A DNA stretch of 64,000 nucleotides. It comes from Capronia americana (lineage: Eukaryota; Ascomycota; Eurotiomycetes; Chaetothyriales; Herpotrichiellaceae). Position 1 is the first letter of the stretch. Each line of letters opens with the position of its first letter. The stretch spans positions 806,001-870,000 of the forward strand of contig JADWQD010000006.1 of the NCBI GenBank assembly GCA_016110215.1, written 5' to 3'. The notes beneath the pieces were generated by a model. It ran no database searches and was not told the origin of the DNA. It saw only the letters and a list, made by a program, of their open reading frames with translations. Made by a program: the position numbers and the translations under genes. Shown piece by piece: positions 1 through 11,067 of the stretch.

Positions 1-280
1 GCTTGAGGTGGCCGTCGCGACAATCTCAATCTCCTCCTCACTTCACCCCGACACCTCCCTGCGATCTACATCCGCTGCTCGCAGTGGTGTTCTTCTATCT
101 GGCAACGGGCCTCGACCGTTGAACTTCTTTTGTCTTCTTCACCACCGTGGGGCTATCTCTGTGCCACAACGTCTTCGCTGGGCTTGACTTGTGAAGGGAA
201 AGAGAAGTCCCCCTTAGCAGAAATACCCAAGTCCGACTGGTACGGATAACTGGCAGGGCTGTTCATTTCACTTGGAAACC

Positions 281-3170
281 ATGGGGCCATCTCTGAGGGC
301 TCACACCTCCATGACTTCAATGGCTCGTCCTCAGACTCGCGATACAAACCGCCCGGCGACGCGCGAACAAACTGTCGACAACGCTATCGTCCCTAGCCGA
401 ACGTCGTCGCTGCACTCTCGCATCACTCAACCTTTGCCGTCGACGTTGGCAAAGTCAAACAATCGACCGACCCCCAAGACCCTGACCCATGCGTACATGG
501 TGTGTGGCGTGGGCAGAGAACCTTCACAATGGGTCAAAGCTCCTCCGCCGCCTCACGGCAAGATTCAACACATGAAAGGAGCTGTCGGGCAGTTCTGGCT
601 CCCCGAGATTCTGGGTAGCAGCCCGAGGTTGGAGACCGACAACGAAATTGCTAGAGCACTACACAGTGCCATGAGGGTAGGTTCTACCGCGACCAATCGT
701 GCAGACTTCGTTACTGACCGATCTCCAGGCGTGCTTTCCGCATGACGTTGAAATCTGCACCGGCAGGAGCCAGCCACACTGTGTACACCACTCATTCGTC
801 CTCCAGCAGGATTCCCAGCATACACTGTATGGCATTGCTCTGCGAGTATGGTCACGAGCCGACGAGAAGCGTGCCGAGACCATCCGGGATCTACGCCGCA
901 AGACAGAAACAGACTACAGGGACGTGGCGGACGAAACATACTGGATCCCGTACTGCCTGAGTTTTCTCTCGAGATACCCTCTGTACAACCTGTTGGGCGA
1001 CTACTTGCGGGGGATGTGGATTCACTGGAACAAGGCTACCAACCTGTTCCACGCGGAGGAGGTGTCTAGAATCCTCAGCTTTCCCGCTCCACGACTCAAC
1101 GACCTGGTCCGTATCGACATGAAGGACTACGCTCTTTGCTACCAATTCCCCTCTTCGCCGACCGGGTTCCAGAATTTCAACATGTGGCCACTGTATTGCT
1201 GTTTGAGCATTCCTAACATCGTCGGGCTCATTGAGGCTGCTGTTTCACCCACTCGTCGCATCATCCTCACCAGTCACCACCCGGCCATGCTCACAATCGC
1301 CGCAGAAACCGTCAGATTCTGCGTCCGGGTGTACGAATGGAGCGGGCTGTATGTTCCTGTCGTGCATGCACGAAACGCCAGCGAGATGGTCCAAGAACCT
1401 GGGCCATACATTCTAGGTATCACCACCGAGTGCCGGTCACTGTTCCAGCCTCCCAAGGATGCCCTGCTTGTTGATTTGGATCGCAACCTGGTCATCACTG
1501 ATCATCCTCCGAATGTGTTGACAGCCGGCCAGCGAACAAAGTTCATCAACCGTCTGACTCAGGCCTTAAACAGTGATGTCGAGATCAGTGGTGTGCCACA
1601 GCACCTGAAGTCCGCCTATGGAGGTGGCAAGCTCATCCCTGCTGGTCAGATTATCGTCCTACGTGGCGAAGTCGAGAGCGTGCAAGATCCCTCATGGTGG
1701 AATCAGGACGCCATCATGGCCGTCATGGACCACGTCTGCGAAAAGCTAGGCCGCAATACGGGCGTCAAAGCGCTGTTCGGTGGCTCAATGAAGAAACCGC
1801 TCATGACCAAGATCTCAATGAGACACATGAACGAGATTGTTCGAGAACGCAATCAATACTCCCGTGACGCGCTCGAAGCGTGGCAAGACTTCATCAACCT
1901 GAAAGGACGCATGGACACCGAACTTGCAAAGGTCGCCAAGCGGAACAACTACTTGGAGCAGGAAGTCGAGACGTGGAAGCTGCAATTCCAGAAATTCCAG
2001 GCATTTGTCGAATCCCTCAACAAGGAATTGGCTGAACTCCGCGTCAAGATTGAATCTCACAAGCGGGAGAACCGCAGACTTACTGGCCTCATCGACCAGC
2101 AGAAAGAGGACGCTGCCCGCCTTGCTCTTCGCTTGTCTGGCACAGAAAGACAACGTGACAACGCTCTTGAGGCACTTGTTCTGCAACAGGGCATTGCTGA
2201 GGACCTCGAGAAGGAGCGGGGTCGGAATAGAAAAGAAATTGCAGCCCTGCAACACACCAACCAAACCCTGCAGAGACAACGCGACGAAGCTCAGCGCGTG
2301 GTTCTCCACCTCCGATCCCTCATCACCGGTCAAACCCATCACATGGAACACATTGTTCGGTCGATTGGCTCTGCTTCAGAACTGGCCGAATACATCCACG
2401 AAGGATACGACGACGAGGTTGAGGAAGAAGATGAAGAGGAGCAAGACGAAATGACCGAAGAAGGCGAAAGACTGAAGAATGTCACCAAGCGAGCGTCGTT
2501 GCGGCAATCGAGATCAGCATCGATCGACGGCCAAGATGTTACGCCTCAAATGGAGACCAAGCTCCTGTCTACCAGCAAGAGAGCCAGCAAGCGCTACTCG
2601 GAGCTCAGCATGTCCGATGTTGCGGACCGACATCTCCGTGACAAGACGGATGCCATTGCGGATATCATCCGCAACATCAGCGAACAGTGCGCTGCAGCTG
2701 TCGAGGGTCTTCAACTTGCCAACGAAGCTGCTGAAATTGAGGATGATGAGCAGGTCGAGGGCGATGAAGCTGGTGCCCCGTCATCAACGAGCCACACCAG
2801 ACAGAACAGCGACAACCTGTCGCCGATCGACCAGGCTGCCGCCGACTCTCGGAGTTCAGGCACCGGTCATCTGACACCCCAGAGCGAACGGAGCTCAATC
2901 CCGCCTACCCCAGATCTAGTCCATCAACGATCCAGTACTGCACTGAGTATGGCTAGTACCGCACCCACGAACTATACCGCCCGGGAATCCTTGAACCACA
3001 ACACTCGCGGGCCTGAGCGGACCAAGATCGTGGAGGATGACGACGCTGAACGTGCCCATGCGAGCACTGCTAATGGTACCGGGAGCGTGAAGGGCGAAGT
3101 TGCCGCCGACGGGGTTGTCAAGCAACCCATCGGTCGCGTTGCTAGCCTGAGCCGCGTCTTGGAGGCATGA
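281..3170 (+). CDS. DENN-domain protein (probable Rab guanine-nucleotide exchange factor)
   Basis: Two exons, 281-676 and 729-3170, give a 945-residue protein. The start is the ATG in an ACCATGG context; the frame is open slightly upstream but only with non-ATG codons. The uDENN part begins near residue 70 (motifs CGVGREPSQW and GAVGQFWLPEI). A cDENN core follows at about 217-407 (LRGMWIHWNKA, PRLNDLVRIDMKDYALCYQF, LPP-like lipid/Rab surface) with dDENN after it. About 515-670 is a long heptad-rich coiled coil, then an acidic stretch (DDEVEEEDEEE) and a Ser/Thr-rich disordered tail. DENN proteins activate Rab GTPases on membranes; which Rab cannot be told. The exon join restores an uninterrupted uDENN motif (AMR / ACFPHDVEICTG). 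Domain assignment is from recognition of family motifs; the GEF activity is inferred. Confidence 0.88.
677..728 (+). other. Intron of the DENN gene
   Basis: A 52 bp intron in phase 0 with donor GTAGGT, a branch-like CTGAC and acceptor CCAG. Reading through it would break the conserved DENN sequence, while removal joins it cleanly. Confidence 0.85.
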
Positions 3171-3928
3171 AACGACAGATTGTGACCGAAACATTTTGCA
3201 TGGCGTGGATCCTGGTTCAGTTGCAAGGAGCATTGGCGTAGTGCCCAGACGGCTTTCTATTTATTTGTTGGGAGGGAATACGGGAGAGCCTGATTTGTCA
3301 TGGATAACAAGGCAATGTTTGGGCTTTTCAATGTTCGATCGTTGAGGTTTATTTGTAATTCTCGGTGTGGCTGTTGTTGGCTCTCCACCACATTTGCGTC
3401 CTGTATTTGCCCAGGACGACAGATTATGTCTCAATAAGATGGCTCAATTCATTTCCCGAATTCCACTTGCTCATCTCCAGCGAAGCCGGGCGATTTTCGG
3501 GATATCATGGCCATATGGATCGGGGTGCCGAGGACCGAACCTCCAATTCTCTCGGCTCGAACCAGGAATCGAACCATCTCAATGCCCAGTTGTAGCGGCC
3601 GGCATCAGAGCACGTTGCAGACGACATAACCGCCATTCACGGAGTTGTGAGATTCGGATGCCTACCTAGTTGCTGATCGCGCGGCAGAATAACGCTACCT
3701 TGTAGTGGAAGCGTCAAGGATAGTACAGCCAGTCGACCGGACAGTACGGAGTAGAGGCGTGGAAACCGCACGAAGGTTCATCATATCGCCGCCCATTGGA
3801 CGTCCAGCCTCGCGACGGAGTGAGTGTACACGACGTGGCAGGAGAAGACGACTCCGTCTCTAAAAAGCCAGCTCAGCTATTTCATTTCCCAGGCGGATAC
3901 AACCACACTCTCTCCCCCTTCTTTGATA
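3171..3928. other. Intergenic region between DENN and dehydrogenase genes
   Basis: About 760 bp between two genes on the same strand. It should hold the 3' end of the DENN transcript and the promoter of the dehydrogenase. A minus-strand GGTTCGATTCC near 3564-3575 resembles a tRNA B box, but I found no A box or cloverleaf. A CCGAG/CTCGG inverted repeat lies at about 3528-3555. Confidence 0.5.
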
Positions 3929-5182
3929 ATGTCGACCCCCTTACCCCACGGGGACCAGCACATCGCGCTCATCGGCCTCGGCGCCATAGGCATCTCCTTC
4001 CTGGCGCTGCATCTCACGTACACGTCTGCCACGATCAGCGTGTACGACCCGCGGCCGGATCTGCAGGACCACGTCGCGACCATCCTGCCTTTATACTTGC
4101 CTCGCAAGCCGACGGGATCGAACCTCGAGGCCAATTCCGAGGGTAGCGACAACGGCATCGCCGCCACCGCCAGCGCCGCTATCGATGCCGACATCTCCTC
4201 GCTCGTCACGTCGCGCCGTCTCCGCTTCTGCACTTCGCTCGCCGACGCCGTCTCGCGCGCGACCATCATCCAGGAACAAGGCCCCGAGAAGCTGGCCTTC
4301 AAGCAAACCACCTGGTCGGAAGTGCTGCGCCACGCGGGGCCGACGGCACACTTGTGGTCCAGCACCAGCGGCATCCCGGCGAGCGAGCAGCTATCGCACC
4401 TGTCGTCGACATCCACATCCACATCCACTTCCACTTCCACTTCCACATCCGCACCCGGATCCGGATCAGGCAACGTACTCGGCCTTTCTGAGGCGACGAT
4501 CCTCTCGGCGCGCTCGCGCCTGCTGGTCGTCCACCCGTTCAACCCGCCGCACCTGATGCCGCTGCTCGAACTGGTGCCCTCGCCCCACACGGCGCCCGAG
4601 GCCCTGGCCTTCGCGGACGCCTACTTCCGCGCCGTCTCGCCGATCCACCGCCCCATCACGCTGCGCAGGGAGACGGCGGGCTTCGTGGCCAACAGGCTGT
4701 CGTTCGTCCTGTTCCGCGAGGCGTGCAGTCTCGTGGCCCGCGGCGTGTGTACGGTCGAGGAGCTGGACGAGGTCGTGCGCGCCAGTCTGGGGCCGCGGTG
4801 GGCCGTCGGGGGTCCGTTCCGGATGTATAACTTCGGGGGCGGGCAGAGGGGCATGGCCGGGTTTCTGGACAATATCGGCGGCGCGATCAGCGGGGTTTGG
4901 GACGATGTGGATCGTCAGCTTGGGAGTGTTACTATGGATGATGGTTCGAGTACGGGTAATACGGATAAGACGGAGCAGCGCGTGCGAGGGGAGGTGGCAG
5001 GAGGAGATGAAGACGAGGAAGAAGGAAATCGGGTGAGGAACTGGAAGGATGTTGTCACGACGCAGACTATGCGAGCGTATGGCGTGCCTGGGCCGCAGGA
5101 TGTGAGGGCCAGGGATCGGGCGTTGGGCGAGGTCGTCGGTCTGCAAGTCAGGCTTGAGAGGGACGAGAAGGCAGCTAAGTGA
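3929..5182 (+). CDS. 3-hydroxyacyl-CoA dehydrogenase / lambda-crystallin (L-gulonate dehydrogenase)-like protein
   Basis: A single exon of 417 residues from the first ATG in frame. An N-terminal Rossmann fold is clear (IALIGLGAIGISFLALHL, residues about 12-29, GxGxxG-type). The family hallmark HPFNPPHLMPLLELV holds the catalytic His (His202), and ETAGFVANRL opens the C-terminal helical domain. This family includes short-chain 3-hydroxyacyl-CoA dehydrogenase and CRYL1/L-gulonate 3-dehydrogenase, both NAD-dependent. The protein has no obvious targeting signal. Oddities: a run of alternating Ser-Thr (about residues 158-172), encoded by a TCCACA/TTCCAC microsatellite, sits between the nucleotide-binding domain and the HPFNPP motif. 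The C-terminus has a charged extension that makes the protein longer than the roughly 320 residues usual for CRYL1. The substrate is not assignable. Confidence 0.85.
   Translation: MSTPLPHGDQHIALIGLGAIGISFLALHLTYTSATISVYDPRPDLQDHVATILPLYLPRKPTGSNLEANSEGSDNGIAATASAAIDADISSLVTSRRLRFCTSLADAVSRATIIQEQGPEKLAFKQTTWSEVLRHAGPTAHLWSSTSGIPASEQLSHLSSTSTSTSTSTSTSTSAPGSGSGNVLGLSEATILSARSRLLVVHPFNPPHLMPLLELVPSPHTAPEALAFADAYFRAVSPIHRPITLRRETAGFVANRLSFVLFREACSLVARGVCTVEELDEVVRASLGPRWAVGGPFRMYNFGGGQRGMAGFLDNIGGAISGVWDDVDRQLGSVTMDDGSSTGNTDKTEQRVRGEVAGGDEDEEEGNRVRNWKDVVTTQTMRAYGVPGPQDVRARDRALGEVVGLQVRLERDEKAAK
4402..4452 (+). repeat. In-frame (TCCACA/TTCCAC) microsatellite
   Basis: A hexanucleotide-type tract inside the dehydrogenase gene, translated as alternating Ser-Thr. 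Its unit length is a multiple of three, so length changes would keep the frame. Confidence 0.85.
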
Positions 5183-5428
5183 GAAGTGAGCGTACACCAC
5201 AGGCTGCACAGGACTGTACAGCGCCGTGCCGGAGGTGGCTTACAGTAGAAGAAAGCACACGATGGGAACTAGTACGTATGTTTCCAGAATTGGTACAGAG
5301 GTGATGTACCACGACTGTGCCCTGGTCTATCGCAACCGTAAATGAGCCCCTCTTGGTTCCATTCAGCGGGAAGGCTCGTCTTCCGTCAAAGTTCCATTTT
5401 ACGAGTACTCATCTCACTTCTCCCCCTG
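5183..5428. other. Short convergent intergenic region
   Basis: About 250 bp between the stop codons of two converging genes; it can hold only 3' UTRs and polyadenylation signals. Nothing else was seen. Confidence 0.5.
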
Positions 5429-8400
5429 TCAGTGGAAAATATAAACATTCCCCCCCTTGTCTACACTGACTACACAGCCATACGGCTTCCTCAACATAAC
5501 CACATCAGTAATGGTATCAAGGTGTGTCCGGAGCAACTGCTGCTGCGCCATACTGATAATGGTATTTCTGGGTGGTTTCATGGCCTGCGGGGTGGACGGT
5601 GTGGAAGAACCGCTCGCGTTTGCGCCCGCGGTCGAGCTGGCATGAGAGTTCGGCGTCCCCGAGGACGTCTGCGTAGGAGTCTCTGCCCTTCGCTTCGGCG
5701 TTTGTCGACTACTGTTGCTTGGTGCGTCTTCGGCAATGTTGAGTTTCTCCTGAACAAGCGTGATTTGTGCGCCCGCATTGAGACTCAGTGGGTGGGAGAC
5801 TTCGTACTTGTATTTGGCCTTGACACCGACGTTTGCGGCTGCGCCATCCTCAGAATCATTGATTTGCGGTCCGGAGACGATGAAGCTGTTCTCTGGTCGA
5901 CCGATGTCCCAATATCGAAGAGCACGATCGGCACCGCCGCTGAAGAGGATGGCGTGCTTGTTCGGGCTGTCGGGGTGCGAGCTTGCCGTATAGTCGGTGG
6001 CGACGTACATAGCGAGAATAGGCGGTGCTGCGGATGAGGATGGAGTTGGCAAAGGGACCATTTTCTTTGTGGGCGAGCCATCAGCGGCGTCATTCGGGTG
6101 GTGCAGTTGTGGTCCGGTCAGGGTGTTGTCTTCTGATACTTGTCTGGCAAAGCGAGCCAGAACCCTCTCGCTGTTCTCTTCATCCGGAGACCATGCTTCG
6201 TAGGGGCGAGGCTTCCCACTCCTTGGACTAAAAGTACTTGGCCGCATCACCTCTCGGCATACCATCTTCTCAACATCCCAGACGCTGATTTCTCCACCAG
6301 CACTGACCATGACCCATCTCCCATGACCCTTGGTCGGATGGATGAGTATCCGATCGATTCTCGAGTCTGTCTGGATGCCGAAACTGCGCAGATGCAGCTT
6401 GAATCTCAAATCCCATAGGTCCAGAATGCCCTGGTTCGTTCCCAGAAGCAACCAGTGGTGCTTCCGATCGACGCAGAACGTAGTTGGGGTGCCATGATGG
6501 ACTGGATTATTCATGCTATGCATGATTTCCATGTTCTTCAGATCGATGGCGAGGATGCGACCTTTATTGGTTGCAGAGAGGAGGACGGACTGCGAGCTGG
6601 GTGTTCGGTAGTGGTAAAGCCACACCGCATATTCTCGTGGTGACGCGTCGCCGCCGTCCACGGCATAGTTGTCAGGTATCGTGTAGTCGCGAACAAGACT
6701 TGGCCTCCCGTATCGAGAAGTCTCTCCGCCCTCAACGCTTCGGTAGTCGACTCTCACGGCGTGGATGCTGCCATCGTCGGCGCCACTCAGGAATGTATGA
6801 GTTCCTTCGACAAAGCAGAGACTCTTGGCCTTTACGCCGTCCGCACGGCGGTGGGTATACCTGGACCGTGAGGTAACGTTCTTCTCCAACCTAATGGTGT
6901 CCCAGACCTTACACGTTCCGTCATCCGACGCTGTCACGAAGAATGCGTGATCAGGTGCAGCACAGACTCTGTTGATGGCAGCTGTATGCTCTGAAAACTG
7001 TGTCAGCAGCTGTCCCGAAGGTCTCCATGGTTCCATGCGGAATTTCTCCTCCTGCTGTGCGGCTTTTGAATTGCTCTGCTGTAAGACATCTGTAGCTCTC
7101 CGTATAGGTGTTCTGGTCTCTGCGAAAGGCCTGTTTCCACCGAAGTCCATCTGGTCTATGGGGAAGTTTTCCAGGAAGTGGTTGTCCAACAGCCGGAGAA
7201 CGTTCGTGTCACTGCCCTGATAGGAATGATTCGGCTCGAAAAGCGGCGTCCGATTGCCACTCGCCGGCCGAGGGGAAACGGATCTTGATTTTGCAGCTGC
7301 GTTCGCCGTCACCGACAAGGCTGATGGCCCTGCTGTACTGCGACGATGCAACGCTCCATCAACCTCCACCTTGCCAAACGCGTTCTCTGGCATGGTGGAT
7401 ATTTCCGCCTCCGCTTTGGACAAGTCGGTGCGATTCATCAAGTTTAGGCCGCTATTTCGATGTCTGAGTTCGAGGGGCGTGTTGCGGCGCAGGGATAGTC
7501 TATCTCCGTTCACAGGCGTCCCACTGGAGAAGCTCGGTCTGGAAGATGCACTCGCACTCTCAATCGCTATTGCAGGGCCCGCAACGGCGCGGATATCTGA
7601 CGGCTTGCGAGTCTGAATGTCCATCGGCTGCGTAGATGGCGTGGCTGTGCCACTGGACTGTTGCGTAGGCGACATCCGTCGTGACATATGATCATCTATG
7701 CTCGTTGAAGCGTCGAGGAGGGCATCCGCAAGACTGTGTCGCTCGTCCCGTCGTGACATCTGCCGGGGTCCCCTAGGCCCACTTGTGCTCTCTCTGAGCG
7801 GCTGGCGCGAGTCGAAGAAGACATTCTGTGGAGTGACCTCGATTTGGTTGAGGGCAATGATGTTGCTAAGCATGCGATGTCGCTCGTTTGCATCCTCTGA
7901 CGGCTTATGCCTGGAGACTTTGAGAATGTACTCACGAAGTGCGAGAAGTTTGATTTCGTCGTCTGCTGTCATTCCAAGATTTCGGAGGCTTTCAAGAGCG
8001 ATCTGATCGTCCTTGTCTTTCTGGGACGGCGGTATCCGGGTCAATAGTCGCTTCGTAAGTGCCGATGGGTTTTGCGGCGTGGCAGGATCGGATAATGTCA
8101 AGGCAGCATCGCGACTTGCCGCCGTCCAGAACAGGCTGTTTGCTTTCCTCGCTGCCCAATTAATGGCCGAGTCAAACACGATCTTCGGCAGAGGTCGCTT
8201 CAGATTGTCCAATACTCGCTCTTCTGTCAGAGCCGAAATTGGTCCTTTCAGAAATGGCTGTATGATAGGCAGGACGATGCAGTACTGATCAGCTGCTGAG
8301 ATATACTTGGCCGAGAGCACAATGAATTGGATGGCGCTTTCCCGTACCCAGATGCTTGGGTGCATCGAAAACCTGGCCGCGATGCTGACAAGTTCCCAGG

Positions 8401-10390
8401 TCGTACTCTTCTGCAGAAGGCCCAAGGCAGCCATACGAGCCAGTGATCGAAAGACCTTCTCGACCACGAAACTCTCTGGATCTGTCAAAGATCCGACCAT
8501 CACAGGCAAGATGAATTTCTCCAGGCTCGTAGCCCCTACATAGGAGGCAATCCCCACAAGCGCCTCGAAGAAAGAACATCTCAAAATCCAGTCCTTGTCG
8601 TTGAGATAAGTGTTAAGATGCGTCAAGATGACGTCGCTGGCCTGTTGGCTACCGAAAAAGACGCACAGGCGGGATATCGAGCCCAAAAAGGCTCTTCTTA
8701 CCGAGGGTTCAGGGTCTGTGATCAAGGCGACTGTCGAATCCTCAAAATGTGGAAGAAACTCGCGTCTGCTATAATCATAAAGAGCCTGGTAGGATTGTTG
8801 AGGAGACAGCTCATCTTCCCGTAGCGAAGGGAGCCGCCCATCAGCGCGAATAGCGTGGACCATGTCAAGGACTCTTTCAGCCGACAATGCCAGAGACGCC
8901 AGACACGATGCATATGCCGACCGTACTAGGATGCTTGGCTCACCAGATTGACCGGCGGCCAGATTTTTCAACCTCGGGAGAATGTATTCAGGAAAAATGT
9001 ACGCGTTGATCGGCGAGACGACTTCAATCATCTCAAAGACTGAGGTCATGGCATAGATCGCCGCGGCACGGACCACATCCGACGGGTCGCTCAGCAACCC
9101 GACGATGTAAGGCAGTATCCGATCCAGTTTGGCTTCGTCTGGAAGCCGTTCGGCAAAAGCAACCAACAAGTCGCATGCTTTGAGACGCGCCGATGCCTTT
9201 GCAGTGTTTCTGAGGCTGGCAACCACGAGTGTGAGAAACAACAAGCTTCCGTCGTAGAGGCTGGGATCTGCTTCTGTGGTTTTCACCTTGTTGTTCGCCC
9301 TCGTGGTCAAAGGGGATTTCGAAGATAAATTGGTGTTACTTGGACCATAGCCGAGAAAGAAGGAAATCTTGTCGAAATCATAGTAGACTCGTTCAATCTT
9401 ATCATCAAACTCGCCGAGACTACCAAGAGTCAGCTCCACAGGCTTTGAGGATGTCGCCGCCCTTGTGAGATCGAGCATGTACTGATGCAGAAAGCTGTAG
9501 AAGTACTCGGGGAAGATCTTCGACCGGTAGAAGGACAGGTGTTGCTCTGCACTGTAACGCTTTTCGGGATCCAGCGCGATCATATTGAGGATCATGGCTC
9601 GCACTTCGGGGTCTTCGATCTTGCTAAGATGGGTATGCTCGGGGTTGTAGTCTCCAGCCCGGTATTTGAACAGCTGACTCAAGGAGAAGATGGGACCCTC
9701 GAGGAAGATTTCGGCGATGACACAGCCGACACTGAAGATATCCATTGCCCAGTTCAATTCTCCCTGTTCATCCGGTATCTCGGTCGAGGTGAATCGTTCC
9801 GGGGCGATATAACATGTCCGTCGACCCGAGGTGTCAAAGTAGAATGAGAAGTCGGCCGGGTTGTCTTCCGGCAAGTTCGTAGGCTTGAAAGAGGAGGAAA
9901 AGTCGGTCAGATAGAGCCAGTTCCAGGAAGTGACGAGCAAGTTTTCCGTCTTGATGTCGCCGTGGTAGACATTCCGAGACTGGCAGTCACGCACGGCGCA
10001 CAGGAGCTGAAAGGCCAACCATTTCTTCTCAATGTCCTCCAGGAAAGGTCTGGTGCTCATTCGATCGTACACCGAGCTGAACATGTACTGGCGGACCAGG
10101 AAGCCTCCACTAGGGACTTCGACAATCCGCTGGTAGCCCAGGGCATTCGGAATGTCGGCGAGGATGTTTCTCTCCTCGGTGATCTGGCGAACATATTCGT
10201 GGACTCGAAAGGAGGAATAGGGTTTCATGACCGCCTTGACGAACACAAAGCCCTGCTGGCTGCGAGCCCGGACGCTTTTCATGAATCGGGCGGAGGCCAG
10301 GGTCTTCTCGTGCACCAGGTCGGCCAGCTCAGGGACATCGATGCTAGCCGAGGCGGCAGACAGGGTGGTCATCGAATACCCTTGGCCCAT
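5429..10390 (-). CDS. VPS15: Vps15, regulatory protein kinase of the Vps34 PI3-kinase complexes
   Basis: One exon of 1653 residues. The start MGQGYS carries a myristoylation-type Gly2, which is known in Vps15 and supports this start. An N-terminal kinase domain (about 30-310) has HGDIKTENLL as catalytic loop (near residue 141) and DFS in place of DFG, as is usual for this atypical kinase. HEAT-like helical repeats follow (about 380-720), then a Ser/Thr-rich linker, then C-terminal WD40 repeats (about 1130-1653, for example HTAAINRVCAAPDH and ATNKGRILAIDL). This three-part architecture is unique to Vps15/PIK3R4. It holds Vps34 and Vps30/Beclin on endosomal and autophagosomal membranes, so it acts in vacuolar sorting and autophagy. 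It is divergent from the TBC gene, with a shared 677 bp upstream region. Confidence 0.97.
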   Translation of the reverse strand: MGQGYSMTTLSAASASIDVPELADLVHEKTLASARFMKSVRARSQQGFVFVKAVMKPYSSFRVHEYVRQITEERNILADIPNALGYQRIVEVPSGGFLVRQYMFSSVYDRMSTRPFLEDIEKKWLAFQLLCAVRDCQSRNVYHGDIKTENLLVTSWNWLYLTDFSSSFKPTNLPEDNPADFSFYFDTSGRRTCYIAPERFTSTEIPDEQGELNWAMDIFSVGCVIAEIFLEGPIFSLSQLFKYRAGDYNPEHTHLSKIEDPEVRAMILNMIALDPEKRYSAEQHLSFYRSKIFPEYFYSFLHQYMLDLTRAATSSKPVELTLGSLGEFDDKIERVYYDFDKISFFLGYGPSNTNLSSKSPLTTRANNKVKTTEADPSLYDGSLLFLTLVVASLRNTAKASARLKACDLLVAFAERLPDEAKLDRILPYIVGLLSDPSDVVRAAAIYAMTSVFEMIEVVSPINAYIFPEYILPRLKNLAAGQSGEPSILVRSAYASCLASLALSAERVLDMVHAIRADGRLPSLREDELSPQQSYQALYDYSRREFLPHFEDSTVALITDPEPSVRRAFLGSISRLCVFFGSQQASDVILTHLNTYLNDKDWILRCSFFEALVGIASYVGATSLEKFILPVMVGSLTDPESFVVEKVFRSLARMAALGLLQKSTTWELVSIAARFSMHPSIWVRESAIQFIVLSAKYISAADQYCIVLPIIQPFLKGPISALTEERVLDNLKRPLPKIVFDSAINWAARKANSLFWTAASRDAALTLSDPATPQNPSALTKRLLTRIPPSQKDKDDQIALESLRNLGMTADDEIKLLALREYILKVSRHKPSEDANERHRMLSNIIALNQIEVTPQNVFFDSRQPLRESTSGPRGPRQMSRRDERHSLADALLDASTSIDDHMSRRMSPTQQSSGTATPSTQPMDIQTRKPSDIRAVAGPAIAIESASASSRPSFSSGTPVNGDRLSLRRNTPLELRHRNSGLNLMNRTDLSKAEAEISTMPENAFGKVEVDGALHRRSTAGPSALSVTANAAAKSRSVSPRPASGNRTPLFEPNHSYQGSDTNVLRLLDNHFLENFPIDQMDFGGNRPFAETRTPIRRATDVLQQSNSKAAQQEEKFRMEPWRPSGQLLTQFSEHTAAINRVCAAPDHAFFVTASDDGTCKVWDTIRLEKNVTSRSRYTHRRADGVKAKSLCFVEGTHTFLSGADDGSIHAVRVDYRSVEGGETSRYGRPSLVRDYTIPDNYAVDGGDASPREYAVWLYHYRTPSSQSVLLSATNKGRILAIDLKNMEIMHSMNNPVHHGTPTTFCVDRKHHWLLLGTNQGILDLWDLRFKLHLRSFGIQTDSRIDRILIHPTKGHGRWVMVSAGGEISVWDVEKMVCREVMRPSTFSPRSGKPRPYEAWSPDEENSERVLARFARQVSEDNTLTGPQLHHPNDAADGSPTKKMVPLPTPSSSAAPPILAMYVATDYTASSHPDSPNKHAILFSGGADRALRYWDIGRPENSFIVSGPQINDSEDGAAANVGVKAKYKYEVSHPLSLNAGAQITLVQEKLNIAEDAPSNSSRQTPKRRAETPTQTSSGTPNSHASSTAGANASGSSTPSTPQAMKPPRNTIISMAQQQLLRTHLDTITDVVMLRKPYGCVVSVDKGGNVYIFH

Positions 10391-11067
10391 GTTGGCGGTC
10401 TGGAGGCGGTATGATATGCACGCGGCCGCAGAGGCATGTCTAGGTTGCGGTTAAACGAGCGACAACCATGGCGGTTGGTCCTTCACCGGCTTGAGAGCAT
10501 GAACTGAACTGAACTGCCTCTAGGCCCCTGAACGAAGCATTCGAGTTGGCTTCCAGGAACGCGAGGACCTTGACTTATCCAATGACGGACAGCGAGATGT
10601 TTACTGTATGCGAGAGATACAGGGCGGAGTGATCTACTGCACGTCCAGGTCCAACAGGCAGGCTCCAAGTCAGCGGCAGGTCATGTGACCGCCACCAACG
10701 GCCCCCCTTGTTATACGGGATTGGACGCAGTTTGTCGTCATACACAACCGAACAATCTGAAGAAGTTGTTCGTTCTTTCTATGAAAAGAGATGCCCAACC
10801 CAAGCTCCGACGGTTTCAGGTTGTGTTTGCCGTTCCGTCCCGTCAGACACTTCAACTTCTCACTCTGCTCTGACTTTGCTCTCACTCTGCTCTCACCGAC
10901 TCTTTGCTGTCCGTCCCCATCATCGCCTTGAAACCCACGTCATCATCGGGTCCCCCCAAATTCCCGGTGTCCTTACCGATCGACCTTGGCTTGAGCACCG
11001 GCCGTGCAAGATGCGGGTGTTGGCTTGTGGAAGATCAACCCACCGATCGACGCGGTGATCATTCGAC
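10391..11067. promoter_or_regulatory. Shared upstream region of Vps15 and TBC genes
   Basis: A 677 bp gap between divergent start codons. It must contain both promoters. I see pyrimidine-rich stretches (for example CTCACTCTGCTCT near 10,860-10,895) but no unambiguous TATA or CCAAT box. Confidence 0.5.

Noticed and set aside
3480..3640. tRNA-like sequence on the minus strand (GGTTCGATTCC, perfect B-box consensus)
   Set aside because: No A box, no acceptor stem and no consistent T-arm pairing could be built around it; treated as chance or a very old tRNA fragment.
4466..5209. 247-codon frame antisense to the dehydrogenase gene
   Set aside because: Shadow frame in GC-rich coding DNA; no motif, while the sense frame has clear family motifs.
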